From: Sabellastarte sp. h YS-2021
Lineage: Eukaryota > Annelida > Polychaeta > Sabellida > Sabellidae
Reading direction: 5' to 3'
Assembly (NCBI GenBank): GCA_964017235.1
Contig: OZ024928.1
Span: 4,898,001-4,962,000 of the forward strand
DNA length: 64,000 nucleotides
Numbering within the stretch: position 1 is the stretch's first letter; the number at the start of each line of letters is the position of its first letter. Under the pieces are notes generated by a model, which was not told the DNA's origin, did not search any database, and saw only the letters and a program-made list of their open reading frames with translations. Positions 23,997 through 35,235 of the stretch are shown here, piece by piece. The translations under genes were made by a program, and so were the position numbers.

Positions 23997-26018
23997 TCAT
24001 AAGCTGTAATCGACTTCCATCATATTAATACTGACCGGAAGCCACACAGGATTTTCAATAAACTGTTGAAGTTGTATTACATTTTCTTGTGTGAATTGCC
24101 ATCTAGATAACAAATCAGCTACTGTATTGTCTCTACCAAGTATGTGCTCATACTGAAGATCAATGTCAGCCAAGGCCGCTATATACCACACATTCCTGGC
24201 ACATGCGCCCAGAAAAGGGTCTCTGGCCTTCCCAGCACTCAAGACCTTGACCACAGCGTCATTGTCGCACTTGACCAAAATTGTGGTACCAGACCAAAAA
24301 CGAGCAAACAAACGCAAGGCCATGACAATATTAACCATTTCTAGATGCACAATGTCTAAGTTTGCATAACCGCGTTCTATGGGGAGATGGTACACAAAAT
24401 TGCCCCACCTGCCACCAAGACCGGTCAAGCATGCGTCAAGTTGTAAGACTGATTTTGATTTAGCATAATGGTACATGGATACGCCATTGTACAGTGGTAA
24501 AAACTTGTCGAACCATCTAAGGTCCCTGTGAAAATCTTGGTCTAATTCTACCCTGGCAGGGTTACTGACGCGACGCAACATTGTCAACATTCTGTTGAGG
24601 AAATACCTGGCTGGCTTGACGCATTTATGAACATATAGTAGGGTGCCGAGCAGGGATTGAAGCTGACGCTTGGTACACCACTTTTTCCCTTTCCATTCCT
24701 TCACCATTTCGCGTACAACGCCCAATTTCTCAGGCGGTATAGCTACGGTTCCCTCTACAGTATCGACCAAAATACCCAAGCATACAGCCTTGGTCGTGGG
24801 TTCAACCAATTTTGTTTTACTGATAGTCAGACCTAATTGCGTCATAACGTCAACCAATGCGTCAAATGATGCACGCGCGACGCTTGGCGTCCCGTATCCA
24901 AGGAAATCATCAATATAATTTATAACGTTTACGTCACGTAAACGCATGACGTGACGCACTGCGTCGCTGGTTCTCTGAAAGAACTGGCTTCCGTGCCGGC
25001 TCCCGAACGGAATTCTCGTATCAATGAACGTGACGCCCCAGTTGACGCCTAGGAGGTCATAATCACGCGGATCTGCATTGAGATGCCTGAACGCCCTACT
25101 GACGTCTACTTTAAAAATGTGTGCCCCTTTTCCAATTTTTACTAACTCTTGAGTCAAATCATCAATGGTGGGGAACGTCAACTTAAAGTCAGATCCCATG
25201 TATCCATTTTTTTCCACCCCCGCATTTACTGACTCCCCCCTGGGCCAGCTTAAATCTAAAATCACCCTCCTATTTTCCGAATTTGGCTTGTCCCTTGTCA
25301 TAAATGGGGAGTAATGCAAATTTTTTATGGGAGAGTTTTCAAAAGGGCCTATTATTGCCACAAATTTTTGCTCTTCTTCAATGTATTTAGTCACATGTTC
25401 AGGGAATAGTACAGCTGACCTATGATTTTCTTTGTCGTGTTTCAATGTGCACGTTCTGTTAAATCCCAAAGGGAACCCGAACTTTAGACATTCCAATAAC
25501 TGTTCATCCCAATAGCCTTGTAGCATAGTTTCCCATGCATGAATATTAAGCTGAGTCGGTACAGGAATGCGAGCACCTAAATAATTTGGTAGGTCATATT
25601 TTTTAACCTCCTCATGCAACTGAATTGGATCTGTACACTGGACTTCTGAAACGGTTTTTTGTGTAGGCATTATTGGATCTGTAAGGGGTATGAACCCAAA
25701 TTTGACCTTGGACTGCGCATTCCAAAGGTCATAAGCCTTACACAGAGTGGGACCCGTCACTTTGCTTTGATCATTGTAAATGATTGAATTGATGAATTTG
25801 TCACTTTCAGTATTTTTAATGTCAAAAATCAACCTTTGTCCATCTATTGGGGTTTGACAATATTCCTGTGACACTAACCCGTCATTTGGAGGCGTACTTT
25901 TTGTCACCTCACCGCTATTGTTCTTGATTGCCACTTCTTCAGAAGTGATCCCCATTGTTCTGGGGGCCAGACTAACGCCTCTGTTAATGACCATTGTGTC
26001 TTGCATGGTCGCCCCCAC
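23997..26018 (-). CDS. Element A pol: reverse transcriptase - RNase H
   Basis: An intact 673-residue frame. The N-terminal third is a family-specific linker (KFGFIPLTDPI; LNIHAWETMLQGYWDEQLL). The RT core follows: RRVILDLSWP, FKVDVSRAFRHL (first Asp), PFGSRHGSQFFQR, and the catalytic box NYIDDFLGYG at about residues 365-372 (plus strand near 24905-24922). RNase H comes next with LDACLTGLGGRW, the VHLEMVNI glutamate, KCDNDAVVKVL and NTVADLLSRW. It ends in VDYSL, like the DYN[IL] ends of C and E. The start shown is only where the frame reopens; an in-frame TAA (26034-26036) separates it from an upstream fragment with SYADVVRG. It would make cDNA from element RNA in the cell. Confidence 0.93.
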   Translation of the reverse strand: MGATMQDTMVINRGVSLAPRTMGITSEEVAIKNNSGEVTKSTPPNDGLVSQEYCQTPIDGQRLIFDIKNTESDKFINSIIYNDQSKVTGPTLCKAYDLWNAQSKVKFGFIPLTDPIMPTQKTVSEVQCTDPIQLHEEVKKYDLPNYLGARIPVPTQLNIHAWETMLQGYWDEQLLECLKFGFPLGFNRTCTLKHDKENHRSAVLFPEHVTKYIEEEQKFVAIIGPFENSPIKNLHYSPFMTRDKPNSENRRVILDLSWPRGESVNAGVEKNGYMGSDFKLTFPTIDDLTQELVKIGKGAHIFKVDVSRAFRHLNADPRDYDLLGVNWGVTFIDTRIPFGSRHGSQFFQRTSDAVRHVMRLRDVNVINYIDDFLGYGTPSVARASFDALVDVMTQLGLTISKTKLVEPTTKAVCLGILVDTVEGTVAIPPEKLGVVREMVKEWKGKKWCTKRQLQSLLGTLLYVHKCVKPARYFLNRMLTMLRRVSNPARVELDQDFHRDLRWFDKFLPLYNGVSMYHYAKSKSVLQLDACLTGLGGRWGNFVYHLPIERGYANLDIVHLEMVNIVMALRLFARFWSGTTILVKCDNDAVVKVLSAGKARDPFLGACARNVWYIAALADIDLQYEHILGRDNTVADLLSRWQFTQENVIQLQQFIENPVWLPVSINMMEVDYSL
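24240..25060. other. GCGTC/GACGC-rich block inside element A RT
   Basis: I count about 14 GCGTC or GACGC pentamers in about 800 bp, where roughly one is expected at this base composition. They fall in different codon phases, so they are not one favoured codon pair. The same block exists at the homologous place in element B (41670-42300). Meaning unknown; see findings. Confidence 0.7.
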
Positions 26019-26033
26019 CCCTATTGTTGCATT

Positions 26034-26267
26034 TTAATTGTCCTGACTGGGGACTTCATTGTGAAATTTTCTTACCTGAAACCTACTTTTTTGACACGGG
26101 CCAACATTATTTGGGTCCTTCATGCAGAAACTTGTAATGTTGTTATTCACAGAATTTTGATTCATAGTGATTTGGTTGCCCCTGACCACATCGGCATATG
26201 ACCTCACCCCCCTTTGAGGGTCCCTGATTCTATAAATTTTGAAGGAAAGATATAATACAAGATGCAA
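26034..26267 (-). pseudogene. Element A, N-terminal pol fragment upstream of an in-frame TAA
   Basis: This 77-codon stretch is in the same frame as the main pol frame and separated from it by TAA. It contains SYADVVRG, matched by SYADIVKG at the corresponding place in element D, so it is genuine pol N-terminus rather than chance. The start shown is not a real initiation codon; the element is cut off just upstream. Confidence 0.7.
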
Positions 26268-26326
26268 CCATCCCGATAAAAGGTTCTTGGAGGTTCGGGC
26301 TGGGACAGTGAAGTGGTGGTGGTGGT

Positions 26327-26339
26327 GGGGGGGGGGGGG
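26327..26339. repeat. GGT microsatellite and poly-G tract beside the break in element A
   Basis: (GGT)n followed by 13 G lies about 50 bp beyond the last alignable base of element A. It may mark the truncation breakpoint, although this is only an association. Confidence 0.8.
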
Positions 26340-26567
26340 CAGCTATACAGGAAGACTCGATTTCTAAACATACACTACCGGTTTACCCTAGCATGAGGTC
26401 CATTTACAGAACAAGAAGTCATAAAGAAAAGTAATTGTTGAAATGATAGCCCCTAACAGTGATAAGGACATAACAGGATGCCCACTAGAATTAACTTTTT
26501 ACATATTTAAAAAGATTTAACCCCAACCCCCTTGCTTCTCACCCTTTCATGCTTTTATCAGGAGATA

Positions 26568-26805
26568 TAGGGGCCACGGTGGCAGAGTGGTAACACTCTC
26601 GCCTCTCACCTCTGAGGCCGGGGTTCGATCCCCATCAGGGCCTTATGTGGGAAAGCTGGCAGTTGCTTGCCGTTGGTCGGCAGTTTACAGTACACAACCC
26701 TAGCGAACTCTATGTACTGGTTTCGTCTGCCCTTACAACTACCCGTCGTGATATGACCTGTACAGTGTTGAAAGCGACGTAAAACCCCAAATAAGTAAAT
26801 TATCA
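26568..26805 (+). mobile_element. tRNA-derived SINE, copy 3, best preserved
   Basis: It shows an RNA polymerase III internal promoter: box A TGGCAGAGTGG (26580-26590) and a perfect box B GGTTCGATCCC (26622-26632), about 31 nt apart. The tRNA-unrelated body and the tail GTGTTGAAAGCGACGTAAAA, then CCCCAAATAAGTAAAT, follow. The tail is shared with copies at 10468, 14288 and 53590. The head is tRNA-like but lacks a foldable tRNA 3' half, so it is a SINE and not a tRNA gene. Confidence 0.92.
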
Positions 26806-26879
26806 GGAGATATACATCTAAACTCATGTTTCAGGACAGTTGCTTACAAACTTTTAACTATAAGACCTTGATTACCTTC

Positions 26880-27260
26880 AACAGAAGGTTTTTGTGTGCA
26901 TTAATTTGTCTGTTTGTCTATATTTGTGATAACTCCAGGAATAATGAGTAGATCTTTATGAAATTTTAGACATGGGTAACGTCTGACCAAAGGAAGAAGT
27001 GGTGAAATTTTGGCAAACATCTGGAACATATTCCGGATTAAACAAAATCCGGAAATTTGTAAGATCTCATTTTAAATGTATTCTCAATGATGTTGGCTTT
27101 CCAGTTTACATTACTCCAAAAGTAATGAGCAGATCTCCATGATTTTCACATGTGGCTGGGGTCTGTTCAAAGGAAGAACCAATTAGATTTTAAAAGTTCC
27201 ACAAACAAAGAAATCCCACATTTTTGAAAACACCCCGGTGGAGGTCTGTACTCTATAAGT
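26880..27260 (+). repeat. dispersed repeat related to 63215-63500
   Basis: Two successive versions of TTACTCCA.AAGTAATGAGCAGATCTTTATGA and GTCTGACCAAAGGAAGAA occur here, after TTTGTCTGTTTGTCTAT. The copy at 63215-63500 has the same landmarks (TTACTCCAGAAGTAATGAAC, AGATCTTTATTAAAAATTGG). Confidence 0.65.
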
Positions 27261-27907
27261 GTTATCTAGTTCACACCTAAAATAAAAGTTTACAAATCTG
27301 TGCAAACTCCTTTTACCCTCAGCCCCACTTCCTTACCACAAGCCTTACATGATTTGTAGCTATATCGTTGAGATGAATTATCTGCTAAAATTTCAGAAGA
27401 CATAAGTAATAGAAATCAGAGATTTCAATCGGATGCCTATTCCTCTAGACAGTCAGATCACTGTCCTCGTAGACAAATGGCCCTTTCAAAGCTTCTTCAC
27501 AAAGGAATGTAAATATTATTTATCAAAATGTCGACCCAGAAATAACCACTTTCAAATGTTTGTCTAGTCTTTCCTCGGGCTGTGGGAAAACAATCATGAT
27601 TAATTGAAAACTAACAAAAAACAAACTGTCGCCCAAATGGATGGTTTAAACACACACACAATAAATTTGGATTTTCAATTCAGATGTGAATTTAGATTGT
27701 CAATACCGAGTGGATCTCGTTTGAGTAGGATCAGACCATGGTTAAACCCCATCTTGTTTGAAAAGTAACCATGGTCGGATGCCTATTGTATGAGTTATGC
27801 ATATGGATATTGCAAGATCAATCACTAAAACAGTTCTGGATCAGCAATCTAGACTCAGATTGTTTTAATGAGGTTAAACCCCACTTAGTTTAGAAATATG
27901 ACTCAGT

Positions 27908-28104
27908 GGCCGTATTCTACAACAATACTTAGGATCATTTCTCACTTAGATTTCCAATATTTCTTAAATTTCAAGTAAAAAAATGATAAAACTGAACATT
28001 CCTAACTTTTGTTTTGTGAATACAAAGTGCACGAAAAGGTGGAAAACCTTCCCTAACTTAGATCTAAGGTTGCCTTATCTAAGTATTGTTGTAGAATATG
28101 GACC
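27908..28104. mobile_element. 197-bp MITE-like element with TIRs
   Basis: The left end GGCCGTATTCTACAACAATA with CTTAG and the right end CTAAGTATTGTTGTAGAATA with TGGACC are reverse complements over about 24 bp with one or two differences. The inner flanks (CTTAGAT) also correspond. No coding capacity; superfamily not assigned. Confidence 0.75.
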
Positions 28105-31100
28105 CAGATCTGATGTATACGTTTGAATTATGGACAGACAGACAGAACCGATTACAATACCGATACATGATTATGTGTGTCAGTCCTTTTCATAATGGTT
28201 TAGTCAAAGAATATTTATAATAGAAACATGTTGATTATGCACCAGTCCTAGGTATATATGGACTTGTAGTTAGCGTATTGAACCTTAAACCCCGGTCCCA
28301 ATTGCACTAGGTTGGCTCCTGACCACAAAGGTAATATAGCTTCAAGTTAATCTTATTGCATGTACAACTTAGCTTTTTACCTGTGAAGGATAGGAGTGTT
28401 ATCCTGGAGACTGTACATGTTTGTCAGTGTTGTCAAACATGTTTGTAAACATTTTGGATCAGACTGATCATGAGCCATCTCTTCAGTCAAAAGATGGCTC
28501 TGACTAATGCTGAGGTGTTATTGCTAATCTTTATGTTAATCATCCAGTTTAGTTCAATGACATATCTCACTCACTATTCAGGGAAAATATAGCAGAGTAA
28601 TCATTTGCCAAGAGAAGATCAGTCACAGATTTTCTCTGATTACTGCACAAAAGGATGACAGGGTCTTTTATTACTAGTTATCTCTATGAATCGGCAGCAG
28701 TCTTGTATCATTTGTTTTGCCTCACTTTATCATTTCAGACCCCTTTTCAACAGGATAAGTCGCAGCAGTCTTCCAGTGTTTAAGACTTATGGCTACTCGT
28801 GAAGGTGGAACAGTAGTACTAAAATCAGAAAGTTTTTGGTTCTTTTCTCGAATGAGTCATGACGTCATTACTCTTGGTGAAGGTATATATATGTGTCCCA
28901 ATTCACCTGAGAGTATAATAAGTAGTAGTAGTAGTAGCATCAGTAGCAGTAGGAACAAACATCAATAATAATAATAATATTTGAGGCAAGACTAAGGCTA
29001 GTTTGAAGTATTTGCATATGTGGAAACATTTATATAATAAGCCATTTGATGATAAAGTATGTGTTTGAACTAAATCTTCAGTTATCAGGGCCAAGTTATG
29101 ACAAAAACACAGATATTTGATGGGCATCTTTGATAGCAAACTTGTGGAAATAGATGGGATTTTTAGGTGTTAAGTAACCATAAAATAGCCATATTTCATA
29201 GAGTTAACATCAATTCCATTTGGTGAATGAAATATTAAACTAAAATTAATATTCTTTTCTTTTGTTAAAAGCTGAAGGTTTAATTAAACAATTACTTTCT
29301 GACAAAAAACCGGATACAAAGTGTTTAAGAATGAAGTTATAAAGAGAAAATAAATTTAATATTACTACCTGAATATTGTATGTGTAATATATATTATGTA
29401 ATATAATATGAAAATTATATGTCATAGCTCAGATCAATTAATTACAACTTGTAAGAAAGCTTTTAATGAACTTGAACTAAGATTTGACCTTGTCCAAAGT
29501 AACATATATTTAACATACTTTCCGAATTTACTGTTATCAACGAAATTAACATTCCAAACATAGCATTGCTTGGGCGCTTATATTAAGACATTAAGCAAAT
29601 GTTATTTGCTGTAATAAATTACACATAATTAGATATACAGTCTTCTGTTAAAAAATCGTATATATGATGGTTTATGTAATCCATTATCAGTTATAGTAGA
29701 TTCACATATTCCTTCAGAGAAATAGTTAAATAATTACTGTCCACAAGTCCCACAAATAATTTTCTAAGTTCTTCAGTCATAATGCACCACCAAGTTTTTG
29801 AAACTCTCTTCCTTTTCTTACAAAACCATTCCCTTAAAAATATCATTTAGGAAAGACTAAATATGCCAATATGGTGATCAACCTCCCTCACCAGACATTA
29901 TTCAATAAGTAGTGTTTTACCCCACTCCAAAGTAATTTGCATATCCCCCAGTCTATTAAAACTAATGTAAACCTGGTGTTTCTACCAGAGTTTCTGCCAA
30001 AACCCCTCTTCATCAGTATGTAAATTAATCATGTGTCACAAATGGGGAAGTTGATTCTTTAAATTGGTAAGGGATGTGAGGAAATTAGACTGTTCACCAA
30101 TGAAATAACCTGCAACTTAAAGTGAAAATGATATTATAGTAAACAATTTTATATACTTGAATATAAATACTAACAATGTATGTCATTTGTGACATTTCAC
30201 TAAATTTTAATCAGTCTTTTTAAAGTACAATACAGAAATATTATGAAATTGTTCCACGTGATATATAATATCAATTATTCAAGAAATAAATAGAACCTGT
30301 TAATGATCAAATGTGACAGATTGCCAAAATAAACTCAGTTTGGTTGAAGCAGTTTTATTACCTGAGGCAAATTTCACCTCTTAAAGTTGAAACTTAAAAT
30401 TAAAAACCTTCTTTTAAAGCATCAATATTGTAGTCGTTTTCACTAGCCTTACACTCCAAATAATTCTGTTTTTTTAATATGTAAAATAGGTATGCAGAAA
30501 TAAAAATAATCAAACTTCTTATTCCCATAACCTTGTATAAATGATATATTTAATAATTAAAATTCAAATGCTTGCCACCTTTTCATTCATCTTTGATTTC
30601 TTGAGTACTGACCTATATTTGAAGTTGAATACTGATCCTTACACATACCATAAATTTTGTAATAAATATCTCCTCTATAAGACATGCTCCTTTACATTTT
30701 GTAACAGAAACATTCAGTAATTAAAACATAAGTTCAAAGTTGGTCTTAAAACATCCCGTTCAACAGTCATGTTTTTATATGGACATGGTGTCAGCATTTG
30801 CAACTTGTGGGAATTGAAACCATACAGATGACTGCCTATGATTAGATGCCAAACTTGCTAACTCACTTGTACCTGGGATGTTGGGATGTAAAACCCCAAC
30901 TTTGACCATTGCTAACCACAAGATCACCAAGGACTTGTAATAAAAACAAAGACAGTATGGACATTCTATTGTTTTATGAAATAATTTTTTACTGATATAT
31001 ATTGATGAACATGAAACAAATGAATTTGAAATTTGCTCTCACAGGTAGCAATTCAGCCTAAATATGACCCTGGCCGTTGAATAGGACATGAAAACCCAAT

Positions 31101-31379
31101 CTTTGATTTTGATATTTGCTATTTTTATGCATTACTGAACTTACGTTCAGTGAAAAACTGGGTGTTTATCCGATAAAATATGCTATATTTATAGTCCCCA
31201 AGTTTAATGTACACATATAGGGGTGGATTAGATTGGAACAATTTATTTCCAGAAATGGAAGATGTGTTTTCAAAAACATGTGTTTGGAATCAAATGTTTC
31301 TATTTCTGAAAATAGTAGAGATACTAAACCAACAAACAGGGATACTTAAAATCAACTTAAGACATATCTCTGGCACAAG
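28105..31379. other. AT-rich non-coding DNA
   Basis: No supported gene. Trinucleotide microsatellites (AGT/AGC and AAT repeats) lie at 28917-28980. The rest is strongly AT-rich with stops in all frames. Confidence 0.5.
28917..28980. repeat. AGT/AAT trinucleotide microsatellites
   Basis: A run of AGT units with a few AGC interruptions is followed, after a short gap, by (AAT)5. A related AGT run occurs at about 19882. Confidence 0.9.
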
Positions 31380-31665
31380 AGATTTTGGAAGAAAATTCCA
31401 CTCTTGTTTGGGCTGGCATCAAGGTGCCGGCAAATTCAGCCCTGGGGGTGTCCTATTTCTGGTCAGTTGTGTATTAGTACTGATCATTAACTAGGTTGTG
31501 TCCTTGCATTTCATTGGTGGTCAAGTGGTCACCTTGTAGCAGACCTTCATGAATTTTGGAGGTGAACAGGGTCACACTGCAGTTTTTAGAAATCTTTTAC
31601 AAGTCTTTTTACATTTTAATTTTAAGGTTTTTAGTTTTTATTGTTTATAATTGATATTCGGCGAC

Positions 31666-32804
31666 ATGGCAGAAGCGGCCACTCGTCCATATAATTTGAG
31701 GTCGAGGGAAGAAGTTGTGGAGTTGCCAGTGCAGCTACACTTGTCGGATGACAACAGATTCATGTCAAATCTTCTGGTCAGCGACAGGACACAGACTGGT
31801 CAAGTTTTGGGTTCTGATTCTTCAATTCATGATAGTGACTGTGATGCGTTGGTTAATAGTCCCCCTTCCAAAGCTAGTAGTTCCGGTCACACTGTTGTAA
31901 ATAAAAAATGTGAGTCGGATCCAACTTTGTCTGCTAACAATGATGTCAGTCAACAGGTCATAAATATGCAGATATTGAGCCAGTTAAAGTCGTTGGGAAG
32001 AAGGTTAGATGACATGGAGGCAAAAAATTGTAAAAAAACCAGTGATCAAACCAAAATTAAATAAAAAAACATCAAGAAAAAGGTCAAAAGTACCAAAACA
32101 TCAGTGGCCCCTGGTACTTCCATTGCTACTCCGGATCTTAACGTCTTGAGGCAAGATGCACTGATTCAGCTTAAGGTGGAGCAAAGGCTCAAAGAATTGC
32201 AGGAAACTGAAGAGCAAGGTAAATTAAAGACTTTGCGAGGTGGATCGGTAGAAGTAATGGTGAAACACAAGGTCAAATGGGCTCATGAATATGTACTCTC
32301 GGGTTCGAATAAGGAACGGGTCTCTTATGACCAACTCTCAGTGGTACAATGGGTGGATGGCTTTTGCGGGATAATGAAAGAAGAAAAAAATTCTGATTCC
32401 AAGGAATTCATGTCAGATTACCTAGATTCTTTGTTAGATGATGCCCAGGATTTTTCGTGGGAGGCGGCAAAAGCCAGCCATGCAGTGTTATGTCGCATGG
32501 AGCAAGGGGAAATTGAAAATTATTCCCAGATAGAGAAAACTGATCGGACCCTGCGTGCCAATGCACAGAGGCACATTCATCCTAGCAACCAATTTCATAA
32601 AAATCTTTGACAAAAACCCCAAAAGCAATGCCATGTCACTATTTTAACCAATGTACTTGCTCACATAGTAGGAGTCATGATACAAAGGAGTCAGGTACAA
32701 TCATGTGAGTACTGCTTGTTTTTCAAATGGAATGAACTTTCCCTCGTGCTGAGATAGATTGCAAAAATAAATTGAAGAAACCAGCTGGATCAAAAAATGA
32801 GTAG
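31666..32804 (+). pseudogene. Element E gag-like protein, broken
   Basis: It begins at ATG 31666 (MAEAATRPYNLRSREEVVEL). An in-frame TAA at 32062-32064 interrupts a Lys-rich stretch; the frame then continues through the conserved gag core (VMVKHKVKWAHEYVLSG, RVSYDQLSVVQWVDGF, DFSWEAAKASHAVLCRM). After 32610 the frame is shifted, and the CCCH-type cluster (CHYFNQCTCSHSRSHD) is readable with two stops. The frame ends SKNE-stop at 32804, exactly like the gag ends of B and C. Gag would package element RNA into particles in the cytoplasm. Confidence 0.8.
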
Positions 32805-32850
32805 GTGTGGGTACTAGTTGGGCAGGTCACCCACCACACATAGATTTGTA
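32792..32850 (+). promoter_or_regulatory. decayed -1 frameshift site, element E
   Basis: The heptamer A-AAA-AAT (32792-32798) is in the gag phase (TCA AAA AAT GAG TAG). It corresponds to A-AAA-AAC in B, C and D, with the last base probably changed by CpG decay. About six bases later GTGTGGGT can pair with ACCCAC(C)ACAC, giving a 6-8 bp stem. In the -1 frame the next codon is now TGA, so the copy could not express pol this way. Confidence 0.55.
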
Positions 32851-35203
32851 TATTCAAAAAATTTCAAAAATGCCCATCAAGAGATACAGGCCACCAAACA
32901 ACTTGCTTTGTCATGGTTTCGCAGATAGAAGTGTTTTGATAATCCTGTCCCACATAAATCCTATGCTGCTCATGTAAAAAGTAATGTTCAAAAACCCAAT
33001 GTTATGGTTGACAGTGTAAAACATCCAGACCCAAACACATTGTCAAAAATCCTGTGGATAGAAGTACTTCTTACTGTTCAGTTTTGAGTTATCCAGTTTC
33101 TTCAGCGAAACAAAGTTGCAAACCCTCCACTGTGGCCGGGGTCCCTGTAAAATATGGCAAATGTGTCCCTGCTAAGTACTGTGTCCAAGTACCTGCAAGT
33201 ACTGTCCTGTTGCATAACAAGTTTTAATGTTTACAACACTTGCGTGATTCACAAAATGTTGTGATTCATGATGTAAATCACATGCATCAAAGTGTAAATG
33301 AACAGGGCATGAATTCAGTACTCAGTGCTAAGTGCACTAATAGAAATTGCGCGAATCAGTACTTAGAGGAGTGCAAATCTTTACCTTCTCGTTCCCATGA
33401 TATGTTACAGCCCTTGTTGGCTGATCTGGCAAAACCTTCATTGCAAGGGAATAAAAACAAAACTGGGTCTTTTGGTGGGGAATCTATTGACATGGAGGAA
33501 CGGGACAATGATAGTGCATCAACCTCACAGAAGGTAGTTGATGTTATGGTCAATGATCAATCTGAAAATGTTGCTTATGCATCTTCTTATGTGCACAAAG
33601 AGCCACATTTGGCTTCCTTAAAAATTTGTACCTTTGAGAGCAATAAAAACGGAAATGGGTCTTTGGAAGGGCTTAATATAAGTAACTGGTGTTCACACTT
33701 GTCTGACTATTGGGATGTTCAATTGACGGATTTATTAGAGTGGGTTTCCTCTGGATGTTGATAGAGGTACCGTACTCACATCTACAGAAACTAATCATGC
33801 TTCAGCTTTGCAAAATTCTCAACATGTCCAGTCTTACATTGAGGAAGAACTGTCTTTCCAGGCAATGTTAGGCCCTTTTCAGGCTAAGCCTATATCTTTG
33901 CACATGTAAGTAAGTAAGTAAGTAAGTAAGAAACACTTATATAGCGCCGAATTTGATGCAAACATCCTCTAAGGCGCTGATGTGCAAAAAGGGATAGTCC
34001 AGTTCCAGAAAGATGTCCGTTTCCATATTAGCGTCCGGTAGGGGAAAAAGGCTATGGTGGAGGATAAGCCAATCTAAAAAGGTATGTTTTCAACTGTTTC
34101 CTGAAACCAGAAATGGTTTAAAGTTGACATAAGTCGTGCATTTAGGCAAATCAAAATAGATCCCAGAGACATTGACCTTTTAGGCTTAAAATTTCATGAA
34201 CAGTACTTTATTGATAGATCAGTACCATTCGGATATCAGAATGGGAGCCGGATTTTTCAGAGGTGCACAGATGCCGTATGGTTTACCATGCAACAACATA
34301 GCTTTCCTCATCTGTTTAACTATATAGATGATTTAATATACACTGGCCTACCCTCTGATATACACACTTCTTTTCACTTCCTGTTGAATTTACCACAGGA
34401 CCTAGGTTTGGACATTTCCCAAAAGAAACTAGTACCACCTTCTACGTCAGTGGTGTGTCTGGGCATTTGTATTGACATGGTTACCAGAACTTTGTCCATT
34501 CCTGATCAAAAATTAGCAGAAATTGTTGATATTTGCAAATCCTGGACTTCCAAAACTTACTGCAGTAAGAGACAGTTACAGTCACTCTTAGGCAGTTTAT
34601 TGTATATCAGTAAGTGTGTTAAACACGCTCATTTTTTCCTTAATAGAATGTTGGCTCTGCTCAGAAATAATCATCATATAGATAAGATATTATTGGATCA
34701 ACCATTTTTCCAAGATTTATCTTGGTTTAATACCTTTTTATGTCAGTTCAATGGTACCACTTATTATGATAAGAAATTCCCCAGTTCACAAGTATATTTA
34801 GATGTTTGTCTGACAGGTTTGGGGTCATTTTGATTCAATGGTATATGCCTTGGAAATACCTTTTGGTTATGGAAATTATGATATTTGCCATCTAGAGATG
34901 CTGAATATAGTAGTTGCTTCCAAGCTTTGGGCAGTACATTGGAAAGACAAGAAAATTAAAATATATTGTGATAACATGGCAGTTGTGCAGGTATTGAATA
35001 CGGGCAGGGCTCGGGATCAAATTCTTGCACCTTGTGCTAAAAATATCTGGTTAATTGCGGCTACTTATAATATTGAGTTCATATGTTCTCACATCTCTGG
35101 TCCCACCAATAAGATAGCAGACTTACTGTCCCGTTGGGCTTTAACAGTGAATCCTGTTGCTAAACTTCATATAGATCTGACATTGCTCAATTATAATATT
35201 TAG
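32805..35203 (+). pseudogene. Element E pol (RT - RNase H), broken
   Basis: Readable pieces: the linker (33240-33761; WCSHLSDYWDVQLTDLL), YIEEELSFQAMLGPF just before a 210-bp insertion, then KVDISRAFRQIKIDP, PFGYQNGSRIFQR, the active-site NYIDDLIYTG, and LVPPSTSVVCLGICIDM. RNase H follows after a frameshift near 34830 (LDVCLTGLGS; ICHLEMLNIVVA; YCDNMAVVQVL; NKIADLLSRW), ending LNYNI. The YIDD box itself survives, but a segment corresponding to roughly 80 residues before the first RT Asp is gone, replaced by the insertion. Confidence 0.85.
33905..34118 (+). mobile_element. (AAGT)n-led dispersed repeat inserted in element E RT
   Basis: It starts with AAGTAAGTAAGTAAGTAAGT and continues with AACACTTATATAGCGCCGAA and CTAAGGCGCTGATGTGC. 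This is a style of dispersed repeat (SINE or non-LTR 3'-tail-like) common in invertebrate genomes. It interrupts E pol, and the flanking pol sequence is not contiguous, so insertion was accompanied by deletion. Confidence 0.7.
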
Positions 35204-35225
35204 GCATATTTTTCGTACCCCTTTT

Positions 35226-35235
35226 TATGTTGTAG
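35226..35235 (+). promoter_or_regulatory. 3' splice site before YR, element E
   Basis: CTTTTTATGTTGTAG ends at 35235. The following two bases complete a codon of the YR frame (AC, then TTA CCT GGC). Position and phase agree with copies A, B, C and F. Confidence 0.6.

Larger units (their letters stand above)
21319..26280 (-). mobile_element. Element A: Ngaro-like YR retrotransposon, 5'-truncated
   Basis: Read on the minus strand the order is: remnant of the pol N-terminus (26267), a long RT/RNase H frame, a tyrosine recombinase, then B1-A2-B2 split direct repeats. Gag and the A1 repeat, expected beyond about 26280, are missing, so the copy is 5'-truncated. The terminal sequence of the B repeats (minus strand ..GGAGTTGGGGACTG) is identical to that of element C, so A and C are one family. 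RNase H runs directly into YR with no methyltransferase-like domain that I can see, as in Ngaro rather than DIRS1 or PAT. Confidence 0.9.

Noticed and set aside
26568-26805. functional tRNA gene
   Set aside because: Boxes A and B are good, but no cloverleaf acceptor or T-arm closure follows and the sequence continues into a repeated SINE body.
31207-31494. 95-codon frame just left of element E
   Set aside because: No motif shared with any element protein; it overlaps the presumed non-coding A1-type leader.
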